DNA from: Chitinophagaceae bacterium
GTDB lineage: Bacteria; Bacteroidota; Bacteroidia; Chitinophagales; Chitinophagaceae
Assembly: GCA_947446645.1 (NCBI GenBank)
Contig: CANFHA010000003.1
Coordinates: 62,001-126,000, forward strand
Direction: 5' to 3'
DNA: 64,000 bases
Shown here in pieces: positions 15,584 through 23,880 of the stretch (positions are counted from its first letter, which is position 1; each line of letters begins with the position of its first letter). Made by a program: the position numbers and the translations under genes. The notes beneath the pieces were generated by a model. The model was given only the letters and a program-made list of their open reading frames with translations, was not told the origin of the DNA and made no database searches.

Positions 15584-16606
15584 TTAAATGTGCCAGGTAA
15601 CAAGGCCTCTTTCTGTGAATTGATAAGGGCTAAAACTACCCCCAAACGATGCCAACGCTTTTTTTACTGCGTAGCGTGTATTGGCAGGACAGTAGAACAT
15701 CATAAATCCGCCGCCACCCGCACCGGATATTTTACCACCTGTTGCGCCTGCTTTCAATGCCGCATCATAAATACTGTCCATGGCAGTATTAGAAATTTCT
15801 TTAGCCATTTGTTTTTTATAGCGGAATCCGAAATCAAGTATTGATCCTATTTCGTCTATGTGGCCTTTAAGTACGGCTTCTTTCATCATCTGCGCTTGCT
15901 CCTTAAGGTGGTGCATGGCATCTATCGACTCCTTGTTCTTGTCTTTTACGTTCTGGCTTTGTGCCTCTATTATGGTAGAGGATAGCCTGCTTGTAGCGGT
16001 AAAGTAAAGCAACAGGTTATTTTCGAGCTCATAGAGATATTCCGACTTTATTCTAAGGGGGTTAACAATAACCTTGTTGTTGTCATAAAACTCCATGAAG
16101 TTCACGCCTCCAAAGGTCGCTGCATATTGATCCTGCTTTCCACCAGCCATTGCCAGTTCCACCCGCTCTACATCATAGGCCATTTGTGCTATATCGTACT
16201 CACCCAGCGGTAGGTTAAGCCATTCGGAAAATACGCCAATAATCGCTACCATCAGCGTAGATGAGCTGCCAAGTCCGGAGCCGGGAGGTGCATCCACAAT
16301 AGTTGACAATTTAAAACCTGTAGGCACCGGTCCATACTTTTTTACTATATAATTGTATGCGCCCGTTGCCAGGTCCAGTGTTCCGTCAATAGGCAGTTCC
16401 TCATTCAGCGAATAGGACACACGCTCATCGCGGTCCACTGCTTCTATGATTATTTCCGGTACATGGAGCGGCTCAATAGTAGCATAGGCATAGAGGGAGA
16501 TGGTAGCATTGAGGATTGCTCCGCCATACAAGTCGCAGTAGGGACTTACGTCTGTGCCGCCACCTGCCAGGCCTATCCGCAATGGCGCTTTACTTCTGTA
16601 TATCAT
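15584..16606 (-). CDS. GHMP kinase (HddA-like heptose kinase)
   Basis: 340 aa. The N-terminus R-S-K-A-P-L-R-I-G-L-A-G-G-G-T-D-V and the ATP-binding loop P-P-G-S-G-L-G-S-S-S at residues 107-116 define a GHMP kinase; a C-terminal G-A-T-G-G-K-I-S-G-A-G-G-G-G-F motif completes it. The closest function I know is D-glycero-alpha-D-manno-heptose 7-phosphate kinase. It precedes the nucleotidyltransferase and glycosyltransferase genes on the same strand, supporting a sugar-activation pathway. A phosphatase (GmhB) and isomerase (GmhA) are not in the window. Confidence 0.78.
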   Translation of the reverse strand: MIYRSKAPLRIGLAGGGTDVSPYCDLYGGAILNATISLYAYATIEPLHVPEIIIEAVDRDERVSYSLNEELPIDGTLDLATGAYNYIVKKYGPVPTGFKLSTIVDAPPGSGLGSSSTLMVAIIGVFSEWLNLPLGEYDIAQMAYDVERVELAMAGGKQDQYAATFGGVNFMEFYDNNKVIVNPLRIKSEYLYELENNLLLYFTATSRLSSTIIEAQSQNVKDKNKESIDAMHHLKEQAQMMKEAVLKGHIDEIGSILDFGFRYKKQMAKEISNTAMDSIYDAALKAGATGGKISGAGGGGFMMFYCPANTRYAVKKALASFGGSFSPYQFTERGLVTWHI

Positions 16607-16671
16607 AATGGGTGGCTAAATTAGTAAAAAACGGACTGCAAATTGGCAATAACGAATTACCCGAAACCTTC

Positions 16672-16929
16672 CTAATAGTGGTCACAGCACTTTATGATTT
16701 CGATATTTTCGTTCGTAATCCGATAAATAAGTCGGTGGGTGAGTGTGATTCGTCGGCTCCAGTATCCCGAATAGTTACCTTTTAAAGGTTCCGGTTTCCC
16801 AATTCCTTTAAATGGATCTTTCTGTATTTCGCGGAGCAGGAGAATTATTTTCTGAACAACTTGAAAATCCTTGTCGATCCAATCGTTATATTCCCGGAAC
16901 GCATCAGGGGTAAACGTGATTTTTCTCAT
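16672..16929 (-). CDS. yoeB: YoeB family ribosome-dependent mRNA interferase toxin
   Basis: 85 aa, the family's size. The C-terminal half G-K-P-E-P-L-K-G-N-Y-S-G-Y-W-S-R-R-I has the conserved catalytic Glu47, then Arg66 in H-R-L-I-Y and His84 before the terminal Tyr85, aligning with E46, R65 and H83 of the E. coli protein. It cleaves mRNA in the ribosomal A site when freed from its antitoxin. The gene overlaps the upstream antitoxin gene by 4 nt and is second in the operon, as usual. Confidence 0.92.
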   Translation of the reverse strand: MRKITFTPDAFREYNDWIDKDFQVVQKIILLLREIQKDPFKGIGKPEPLKGNYSGYWSRRITLTHRLIYRITNENIEIIKCCDHY

Positions 16930-17159
16930 GCTCTTTTCCTGTTACTATAATCCTCCAGCTGATCTATAGTAAAATGAACCAAACCATTTTCCTGTTCCAG
17001 GTCTCTTTTTGAGCGATCCAATATTTCATAATACTGTCCTTCGGAATCATCAAAAGAAATAGTTAGTTCAGAGTCCTCTTTTCCCTGAAAAAGCACTTTG
17101 ATGCGTTCCAGTAAACTTGCATTCAATTCTGATACTTTTACTTTAATTGTTGCTTCCAT
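16926..17159 (-). CDS. Probable antitoxin of the YoeB pair (not clearly YefM-like)
   Basis: 77 aa, upstream of and overlapping yoeB by 4 nt. It opens M-E-A-T-I-K-V-K-V-S-E-L-N and carries an acidic middle (D-S-E-L-T-I-S-F-D-D-S-E-G) and a helical C-terminus, but lacks the usual Phd/YefM DNA-binding N-terminus (M-x-x-x-x-x-S-E-A-R). The antitoxin role is inferred from position, size and acidity. The N-terminal beta segment may still dimerise and bind the promoter. Confidence 0.75.
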   Translation of the reverse strand: MEATIKVKVSELNASLLERIKVLFQGKEDSELTISFDDSEGQYYEILDRSKRDLEQENGLVHFTIDQLEDYSNRKRA

Positions 17160-17233
17160 AAATGCTTTGTTTCAAAAATCCCAATTGGCAGATGTTCGCG
17201 GATACACAGGTATATCATATCCGATTCTTATTG

Positions 17234-17241
17234 CAAATATA
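17234..17241 (-). promoter_or_regulatory. -7 promoter element of the toxin-antitoxin operon
   Basis: Minus-strand TATATTTG, an exact TAnnTTTG match, 74 nt before the antitoxin ATG, leaving a leader of roughly 65-70 nt. A plus-strand near-match TAAACTTG at 17328-17335 could serve the divergent moxR gene. Confidence 0.45.
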
Positions 17242-17355
17242 CTAAACTTGGAAAACACCGGTTTACTTTTAACTCAAAATTAGGCTGTACTCATTAGGCT
17301 GTTACAGGTTTTCACGAATTTAATCGCTAAACTTGTATAAAGAAATAAAGTAATT

Positions 17356-18348
17356 ATGACAGACCAGGTAACAACGCCTGTAGGTATAGATTCAGTGCAC
17401 GCCATACAGCAGCTGGCGGGGCAAATGGAAAAAGTGATTCGTGGTAAGCGCAGGCAGATAGAGATGGTGATCACATGCCTCCTTGCTGGTGGGCACATTC
17501 TTATGGAAGATAACCCCGGCACAGGTAAAACCGTGTTAGCCCGTACGCTGGCCCAGTGCATAAGTGGAGTGCGCGAGGGTGAACATGTCGTCTTTAAGCG
17601 TATCCAGTTTACACCAGACCTGTTGCCGATGGACCTCATTGGTACCCACATTTTTGATGATGTAAACAAAGAATTTGTATTTAAAAAAGGACCGTTGTTC
17701 TGCAATGTGCTGCTGGCCGATGAAATAAACCGTGCATCGCCAAAGGTGCAAAGTGCGCTGCTGGAGGCTATGGCCGAAAACCAGATTACTGTGGGCGATA
17801 CTACGCTGAAACTGGAACAACTGTTTTACACTATAGCCACGCAGAACCCCATAGAAATGGAAGGCACTTATCCGCTCCCGGCTGCCCAGCTGGACCGTTT
17901 CTATATGAAGATAAATTTTGGGTATGTAGACGAACAAACGGAACTGAACATATACCGTGAATACCTGGATATAGCGCGCAACCTGGTGGACCTGGAACAA
18001 GTGCTGAGCATGAAGGATATACTGGAATTGCAGAAGATGGCAGGGGAAGTACATGTGCATGAGGAGATATTGAAAGCGGTAAGCAATATTGTGCGGCAGA
18101 CGCGCGAGCACCAGGACATATCGCTGGGCGCATCTACCCGCAGCGGCATAGCGTTTCTTAAATGCCTCAGGGCCTACTCGCTTGTGGCAGGGCGAACCTA
18201 TGTGATAGAGGATGATGTGAAAGACATAGCCCGTGTTGTGCTGGAACATCGACTGGTATACCGTAACAAAGAAGGCAAGCTGAAAGCACTGGATCATATT
18301 ATTGCCAGGGAAACTGAACGCCTTGCCAAATTAAAGCTCTACGCTTAG
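17356..18348 (+). CDS. MoxR family AAA+ ATPase
   Basis: 330 aa. Walker A P54-G-T-G-K58-T59 in M-E-D-N-P-G-T-G-K-T, Walker B V-L-L-A-D-E-I-N-R-A, and the MoxR sensor region T-Q-N-P-I-E-M-E-G-T-Y-P-L-P-A-A-Q-L-D-R-F. MoxR ATPases act as chaperones that mature or assemble partners, often VWA-domain proteins. The usual partners (DUF58, VWA and TPR membrane proteins) are not next to it; instead a large exported helical protein follows 77 nt later. Confidence 0.92.
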   Translation: MTDQVTTPVGIDSVHAIQQLAGQMEKVIRGKRRQIEMVITCLLAGGHILMEDNPGTGKTVLARTLAQCISGVREGEHVVFKRIQFTPDLLPMDLIGTHIFDDVNKEFVFKKGPLFCNVLLADEINRASPKVQSALLEAMAENQITVGDTTLKLEQLFYTIATQNPIEMEGTYPLPAAQLDRFYMKINFGYVDEQTELNIYREYLDIARNLVDLEQVLSMKDILELQKMAGEVHVHEEILKAVSNIVRQTREHQDISLGASTRSGIAFLKCLRAYSLVAGRTYVIEDDVKDIARVVLEHRLVYRNKEGKLKALDHIIARETERLAKLKLYA

Positions 18349-18425
18349 TAGGGATACAGTTTGCAATTGGCGTGATTCTTATTGTTTTGACTATAGAAAT
18401 TATCCTGTTAAGGTTTTAGCGAAAA

Positions 18426-20558
18426 TTGAAAATTGAAATTAATAAGGCGTGGTTTATAACCGGTGTACTGGCAGCTATGCTATGTGCTGGTGTTACTTTT
18501 GCGCAGTCTACCCAAAAGAACAAATCAATTCCGAAAGATGCGAGCCGTGAGCCACCAACCATGCCCACGTTACCTCCGCAGTTTATGCCACCGCACCCGC
18601 CCGATAAAATGGCCCAGCGGTACTACAACATAGATGCGAAGCGTATGATCACCAATATAATGAGTGAAGATGCGCTGCCAAGCTCCCGGGAATATAAGCG
18701 TATAGACAGTACCTACTATGTAGGCTGGATGTATGAGGGCGTATACAAATACACCCATGCCGCCGACTACATAGGCTATAAGAATGCTGCGGTGCCGCTG
18801 GAGCGTGCGCTGAACCTGATGGAGCATGATTATGCAAAAGCCCTGGCTACACGCACCAGTGATATTAAAGAGTTCTATCCCATCCGCGTGCTGCCGCTCG
18901 ATTACACCATGATTGCCTATTACCTGGAGCAGTGTTACAGTAACACAGACCAGCCTGATAAGGTATATAGCTTGCTGCGCCGCACACTGAAGTGGAAGTT
19001 TCAGATGCACTGGTATATGGACAGCTATGACTTCCTGGCATGGACCGTTCATCGCAACCGCTTCTACACCAGTGCCAGGTACTCTTTCCTGCGCAACTCG
19101 ATAGAGGCTAACGAACAACTGGCGCAGAGGTACCTTGATACCTCCATGATGCTGATAAACAAGAATGCGGCTATTAATGCGCCTTTGGCTCAATATTTCC
19201 GCAATTTTGAAGAGGACGAGAAGAACAGTGTGTATCACTATAAGAACATACTCTATAGTTACAGCTTTAATATCGACTCGGCTAGTCACTACTTTGAGCT
19301 GATGCGCAAGAGCAACAAGCTGCCGCACAATAACTATGCTAACTTCCGGGGCATCTGTGGCGACTTCCGTACAGCTGAAAAGGAATATAAGATCGCATCT
19401 TTCTCAGACAACGGTGACAAGCGGCTGCAGGAGTGGGCTTATTTTAGCTCCACACTCGACATCTACAAAGCGCTGCCCAAAGCGGGTATCTCATTAAGCC
19501 GCGATATGATACGCTCGGCCGGCAGTACACCTGGCTACGGCTGGTACAACATAGCCCTGGCCCGCTGCATGCTCTATGACGGGCAGGTAAGCGAAGCCCA
19601 ACGCTATGCTGATAAAGCTGCCGAGTTTAAGGAGCTGCATATAGGCACTACACTCGGTCAGAGCCACTATGACTTTAGTATTCAGCTGCTTAAGCTGATG
19701 GCAAAAGAGGAAAGCTGGCAAATGGACAAATTTGAGCACAGCAACTGGTGGTATAATCCTAAGGTGTTGTTGAGTATGAGCGGTAAGCTTAGTGAAAAAT
19801 ACCTGCAACAGTTCCTCATCATCAACCAGTTTGCACAGAACCCGGAGCGGGAACGCGTTATATACAAACTGTTTTCCACAGAGAGCACTGTATCCTGGGA
19901 TGAGATCTGGTACCTGATCCACGACTTTAGCGCACCGTATTTTATCAAACAGTTTCAGAACGAAGCTGAGACTGATAACCGGCCTTACATCCGCAAGTAC
20001 TTCCAGCTGTTTGCTACCCGACTTAAGATGCAGGAAGGCAAGTATAAAGAGGCCAAACCGGTTCTGGATAAACTGTTGCGCGACCCTAACACAGACGCTG
20101 AATATGAAAAGCTCTTTACCGCCCGGGTATACCAGGCAGAAGCAGAATGTGCCAAAGAACTGAAGAACACAGCAGAGCAAAATGAGTGGCTGTATCGCAT
20201 GTACGTGCTGTACCCGCAATTGCTGCCCTATACCGGTATGGCCATGAATATGACGCTGCATGTGAGCGGGGAAGTAGACAAAGACGTGGAAAAACGCCTG
20301 CGCGCCTGCAACATAAACTGGGTAACAAACAGCAGCATACCTGCCCCTGAAGCCTACATCATTTTCTCCCATAAAGGCAGTCGCAAAGACGTGACTTACT
20401 ATGTAATGGATAAGTCGGGCAACTATGTGGTGCCTAAGCAGTCTTTCGCCTGGCAGAAGGCAGAGGAGACCGGTACTATGCTCGCGTACAGGCTTTTCAA
20501 CATAGGTGGCAAGGATGCCGGAACTCCTGATGGTGAGAAGGACAAAAACGATCAATAA
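18426..20558 (+). CDS. Large exported helical protein of unknown function
   Basis: 710 aa. The only in-frame start before a TAG at 18417 is the TTG at 18426; it gives a good signal peptide (hydrophobic 9-24, ending T-F-A-Q). The mature part is helix-rich with many Tyr, Ala and Leu and TPR-like spacing (for example residues 260-330 and 530-600), and a proline-rich linker lies just after the signal. No enzyme motif is visible. It follows moxR on the same strand and may be its client or part of the same envelope process, which is an inference from position only. Confidence 0.65.
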   Translation: MKIEINKAWFITGVLAAMLCAGVTFAQSTQKNKSIPKDASREPPTMPTLPPQFMPPHPPDKMAQRYYNIDAKRMITNIMSEDALPSSREYKRIDSTYYVGWMYEGVYKYTHAADYIGYKNAAVPLERALNLMEHDYAKALATRTSDIKEFYPIRVLPLDYTMIAYYLEQCYSNTDQPDKVYSLLRRTLKWKFQMHWYMDSYDFLAWTVHRNRFYTSARYSFLRNSIEANEQLAQRYLDTSMMLINKNAAINAPLAQYFRNFEEDEKNSVYHYKNILYSYSFNIDSASHYFELMRKSNKLPHNNYANFRGICGDFRTAEKEYKIASFSDNGDKRLQEWAYFSSTLDIYKALPKAGISLSRDMIRSAGSTPGYGWYNIALARCMLYDGQVSEAQRYADKAAEFKELHIGTTLGQSHYDFSIQLLKLMAKEESWQMDKFEHSNWWYNPKVLLSMSGKLSEKYLQQFLIINQFAQNPERERVIYKLFSTESTVSWDEIWYLIHDFSAPYFIKQFQNEAETDNRPYIRKYFQLFATRLKMQEGKYKEAKPVLDKLLRDPNTDAEYEKLFTARVYQAEAECAKELKNTAEQNEWLYRMYVLYPQLLPYTGMAMNMTLHVSGEVDKDVEKRLRACNINWVTNSSIPAPEAYIIFSHKGSRKDVTYYVMDKSGNYVVPKQSFAWQKAEETGTMLAYRLFNIGGKDAGTPDGEKDKNDQ

Positions 20559-20607
20559 GACTAACTGCTAAATTTTCACTAGTTTGCAGACCTGCAAATT
20601 CCGGAAA

Positions 20608-21438
20608 ATGAACAAAATAAAGTTGCTCAAAACTTTGTTTTCACATCCTAAAGAAATTATAGCCCTGGGGATTGCCGCATTGGCGAGGAGGCAAGGGGAG
20701 GTGGACTATCAAAGGAGGAACCTTGAAAAATACAACCTTTCGCAGTTGCCCACTGTTGATATGCTGGATCTGATTCCGGGCTACAGTGGCAGCATCCATT
20801 CATTTACTTACCTGAATGGGAGCTCTATGCCCACGATCATTTTAATGCTTAAGTGCCTGGCTGAGCGGATTGATCATTGTTCTTACCTGGAACTTGGTAG
20901 CTTTCGCGGAGAATCCATAGCGAATGTAGCCGACGTAGCAAACGACTGTACATCCATCACTCTTTCCGGTAAGGAGATGACGGAGATGGGTTTTGATGCG
21001 GGCTTTCTGAAGCTAGACCGTATTTTTTCAAAGGACAATCCAAAAATAACCTATCACCTTCATAACTCGCTAACCTTTGACTTCAGTACGCTCAATAAGA
21101 AATTTGATCTTATATCCATAGATGCAGACAATTCTTATGACAGTATCGTAAAGGACACTCGAAATGTTTTCAAATTGCTGAAAAATGACCAATCGATAAT
21201 AGTGTGGCACAATTACTCTATTGATATAGAAAACGGGGGTGTAAGGCAAGATGTACTGGCAGGTATACTTGATGGCACGCCACCTGAATATCGGGATAAT
21301 CTGTATCATGTGTCCAACACAGTCTGTGCTATTTTCGTCAGAGGTAAATACCCATCAACTATTTTGAAATTTCCTTCTTATCCTAAGAAAACATTTAATG
21401 TAAAAATCGAAGCAGTACCATTTCCGCCGAAAAGCTAA
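20608..21438 (+). CDS. Class I SAM-dependent methyltransferase (Methyltransf_24-like)
   Basis: 276 aa from the ATG at 20608; a TTG at 20584 is less likely. The motif Y-L-E-L-G-S-F-R-G-E-S-I-A is the SAM-binding loop, followed by an S-I-D-A-D-N-S-Y-D-S-I acidic motif, as in the methyltransferases of sugar or cell-surface modification loci. A conserved-looking I-V-W-H-N-Y-S segment follows. The substrate is unknown. The next gene, mraZ, begins 522 nt later. Confidence 0.7.
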   Translation: MNKIKLLKTLFSHPKEIIALGIAALARRQGEVDYQRRNLEKYNLSQLPTVDMLDLIPGYSGSIHSFTYLNGSSMPTIILMLKCLAERIDHCSYLELGSFRGESIANVADVANDCTSITLSGKEMTEMGFDAGFLKLDRIFSKDNPKITYHLHNSLTFDFSTLNKKFDLISIDADNSYDSIVKDTRNVFKLLKNDQSIIVWHNYSIDIENGGVRQDVLAGILDGTPPEYRDNLYHVSNTVCAIFVRGKYPSTILKFPSYPKKTFNVKIEAVPFPPKS

Positions 21439-21664
21439 GGGGACTGACTTTTAAATTATATCTTATGGAAGTCCCTCCGGGATTGCTATAAGAGTTTTTT
21501 ATGCCTTATCCCTGTTGATTATCCCAAGTTTTGGTGTCAATTGCTATTTCCTGCTTCTCGGCAGGTACGCATTATTTTAATTTTCATATTTTTCAATTTG
21601 CACCACTTGCGGTATAAAAACTATGTGCCTGAATAACCACTAATCACGGGGTATAATCAGCGAG

Positions 21665-21875
21665 TGTGGATAACTTAATAAACAGCCTGTGAATATCGGA
21701 ATGCATTGATTGTCTACGAAGTAGAGGTGTGTATATACCCTTCTTTTTTCCTGACGAACAGGTTATCCACACTAAGTAACAAGTTATGCACATTGTTTTT
21801 CACGTACAGCCACTCAAAATAGGCTGAAATTCAATACTGGCAAAGGTTTGAGGGCATATATCAAGATGTGGATAA
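21665..21875. other. DnaA-box cluster, candidate replication origin or DnaA-controlled region
   Basis: Four exact matches to TTATNCACA in about 210 nt: TGTGGATAA at 21665-21673, TTATCCACA at 21763-21771, TTATGCACA at 21784-21792 and TGTGGATAA at 21867-21875. Two one-mismatch boxes lie at 21688-21696 and 21728-21736. The 21763 and 21784 boxes are 21 nt apart in the same direction, two helical turns. A/T-rich DNA lies just left (21570-21620). No ORF spans the region. dnaA itself is not in the window. Confidence 0.5.
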
Positions 21876-21893
21876 ATATGTAAAGTTAAAAAA

Positions 21894-21941
21894 GTGGAAG
21901 TAAGTGGGAATTTGTGTTATTTTGTGGAGATAATAGATTTT
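21894..21941 (+). promoter_or_regulatory. Promoter of the dcw cluster with a MraZ-box-like array
   Basis: GTG words start at 21894, 21904, 21914 and 21924 (GTGGA, GTGGG, GTGTT, GTGGA), an exact 10-bp period like the TGGGN repeats bound by MraZ in E. coli. They overlap a promoter with -33 TTTG at 21911-21914, a 19-nt spacer and a -7 TAGATTTT (7 of 8 to TAnnTTTG) at 21934-21941, 19 nt before the mraZ ATG. This suggests autorepression by MraZ. Confidence 0.6.
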
Positions 21942-21960
21942 ATCTCGTACAAAACCCCAA

Positions 21961-22428
21961 ATGACCAGTTTTTTAGGTGAATATGAAGTAGCAATTGACG
22001 CAAAAGGGCGTTTTCTGCTGCCATTGGGATTCCGGAAGCAACTAGCTGAAGGAATGGGGGAAAAGTTTGTGATAAACCGTGGTTTCGAAAACTGCCTGAG
22101 CATATATACCGTAGACACATGGAATGCGATAAGCGATAAGATAAACCGCCTTAACGATTTTAAGCCTAACGTGCGGGAATTCAAGCGATTATTCCTTAAC
22201 GGTGCAACGATGATAGAGGTAGACAATGCAGACAGGCTGCTACTGCCGAAACCACTGCAGGAATATGCAGGGATCAAAAAAGATGCTGTGTTGAGTGCGC
22301 AGGGCAATAAAGTAGAATTGTGGGATAAAGATACTTATTATAATTATCTCCGTGAGCGTGCAGGAGGATTCAGCAAGCTGGCGGAAGACGTGGCAAATGA
22401 TTTTGGCAACCCATTTGAAAATTTATAA
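21961..22428 (+). CDS. mraZ: Transcriptional regulator MraZ
   Basis: 155 aa, two AbrB-like halves: the first carries F-L-G-E-Y-E-V-A-I-D-A-K-G-R-F-L-L-P and the second N-A-D-R-L-L-L-P-K-P-L-Q-E-Y-A-G. MraZ binds direct repeats in front of its own gene and represses the dcw operon; such repeats are visible at 21894-21928. First gene of the cluster, 3 nt before rsmH. Confidence 0.96.
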   Translation: MTSFLGEYEVAIDAKGRFLLPLGFRKQLAEGMGEKFVINRGFENCLSIYTVDTWNAISDKINRLNDFKPNVREFKRLFLNGATMIEVDNADRLLLPKPLQEYAGIKKDAVLSAQGNKVELWDKDTYYNYLRERAGGFSKLAEDVANDFGNPFENL

Positions 22429-22431
22429 AAA

Positions 22432-23337
22432 ATGGGTGAGCCTGGTTTTTACCACACAACAGTTCTTTTACATGAGGCAGTTGACGGATTGGCAATAAAG
22501 GAAAACGGTGTGTATGTGGACGCAACCTTTGGTGGTGGCGGACATAGCAGGCTGATACTTGAAAAGCTGGGACCGGAAGGGAAGCTGATCGCTTTTGACC
22601 AGGATGCAGATGCGTGGAGGAACAAGCCCGACGATGCGCGATTGGTGCCGGTGACAGAGAACTTTAAGTACCTGAGAAGGTTTTTACGGTTGCACGGGCA
22701 CGCAGAGGTGGATGGCATACTAGCGGACCTGGGTGTAAGCTCTTACCAGTTTGACACAGCGGAGCGGGGTTTCTCGATTCGGTTTGACGGACCGCTGGAT
22801 ATGCGGATGGACAAGCGGTCTGAGTTAACAGCCGCAGTAGTGCTGAAAACATATAGTGAACAACAGTTGCACCAGCTCTTTGAACAATACGGCGAAGTGC
22901 GCAACTCAAAAGAGCTGGCAAAACATATAGTGGCGCAGCGGAAGGGAAAGACGGTGCAGAGTATAGCGGCACTGAAAGCTATGCTGGGGCCGGTGATGCG
23001 GGGCAATCCGAATAAGTACCTGGCACAGGTGTTCCAGGCGCTGAGGATAGAAGTGAATGACGAGCTGGGTGTGCTGAAAGAATTTTTGCAGCAGGCAGCA
23101 ATAAGCCTGAAGCCGGGTGGAAGACTAAGTGTGATATCGTTTCACTCGCTGGAAGACAGGATAGTGAAGCACTATATAAAGAGAGGCAGATGGGATGAGG
23201 CAGGTGAGTATGATGGGGCGATAACGCCGCTATTGAAGCCGGTGAATGCTAAGCCGATAGAGCCCGGTGAAGAGGAATTAAAAAAGAACCCAAGATCAAG
23301 AAGTGCGAGGCTGAGAGTAGGGGAGCGGGTTGGTTAA
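22432..23337 (+). CDS. rsmH: 16S rRNA (cytosine-1402-N4) methyltransferase
   Basis: 301 aa RsmH (MraW). Opening F-Y-H-T-T-V-L-L-H-E-A-V, SAM loop V-D-A-T-F-G-G-G-G-H-S, D-L-G-V-S-S-Y-Q-F-D, and the C-terminal R-S-A-R-L-R-V motif are all family hallmarks. It methylates C1402 of 16S rRNA and is co-transcribed with the division genes, as nearly everywhere. Confidence 0.97.
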   Translation: MGEPGFYHTTVLLHEAVDGLAIKENGVYVDATFGGGGHSRLILEKLGPEGKLIAFDQDADAWRNKPDDARLVPVTENFKYLRRFLRLHGHAEVDGILADLGVSSYQFDTAERGFSIRFDGPLDMRMDKRSELTAAVVLKTYSEQQLHQLFEQYGEVRNSKELAKHIVAQRKGKTVQSIAALKAMLGPVMRGNPNKYLAQVFQALRIEVNDELGVLKEFLQQAAISLKPGGRLSVISFHSLEDRIVKHYIKRGRWDEAGEYDGAITPLLKPVNAKPIEPGEEELKKNPRSRSARLRVGERVG

Positions 23338-23365
23338 GAATAGAGAATAAAATCCCCTTTTAGGG

Positions 23366-23833
23366 ATGAAGTATATGAAGAAAGATGGAGAGCTGATGGA
23401 GACAGCTCAGGACGAGAAAAAGGAGAGTGCTTCAGCGAAGGACGCGAAGCAAAAAGCGGGCAGCGAAGAGCAGCAGGAAGTTCTGACCCCGGTACAAAGG
23501 GTGAGGAATGACTGGCGGTCGCTGGTGGAGAAAGTATCTTATAAAGCAATTGTCAATAATATTCCTTTCCTGGCCTTTGTAGCGCTTTTATGTGTGTTGT
23601 ATATCAGCAACAGCCACCGTGCTATTGATATACAGCGGGAGATAAATGCGCAAAACAAAATACTGAAGGAACTGCGATGGAAGTATATGGATAGCAAGTC
23701 GCAATTGATGTATGTAAAAACAGAAACACAGGTAATAAAGAATGCAGAAAAGCTGGGCCTTAAACCGTCCCTGTTACCTGCTTATAAAATTAGCAAATCA
23801 AAAATTCCAAATTCCGACACACAAGGACAATAA
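23366..23833 (+). CDS. ftsL: FtsL-like division protein
   Basis: 155 aa, bitopic: a charged cytoplasmic N-terminus, one membrane helix at about 62-80, then a coiled-coil segment (I-D-I-Q-R-E-I-N-A-Q-N-K-I-L-K-E-L) and an E-K-L-G-L-K-P motif. Position between rsmH and ftsI fixes it as FtsL, which recruits FtsW/FtsI with FtsQ. An alternative start at 23396 has a better GGAGAG spacing. The last dozen codons (K-S-K-I-P-N-S) lie inside an inverted repeat (23794-23880), so the tail appears to come from an intergenic element. Confidence 0.8.
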   Translation: MKYMKKDGELMETAQDEKKESASAKDAKQKAGSEEQQEVLTPVQRVRNDWRSLVEKVSYKAIVNNIPFLAFVALLCVLYISNSHRAIDIQREINAQNKILKELRWKYMDSKSQLMYVKTETQVIKNAEKLGLKPSLLPAYKISKSKIPNSDTQGQ

Positions 23834-23880
23834 GACTGGCAAGAGATACTAAGACACAGGAATTTGGAATTTCTGATTTG
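23794..23880. repeat. Long inverted repeat across the ftsL stop codon
   Basis: Arms 23794-23815 and 23859-23880 match as reverse complements at 21 of 22 positions, with a 43-nt loop that holds the ftsL stop. To its right the spacer continues with low-complexity TTTGAATTTGAAA words and a direct repeat GACTTACGACT (23911-23921 and 23932-23942). It could fold in the mRNA between ftsL and ftsI. Confidence 0.75.

Noticed and set aside
19494-20555. 353-codon minus-strand ORF opposite the exported 710-aa protein
   Set aside because: The plus frame has a signal peptide and normal composition; the antisense frame lacks both.
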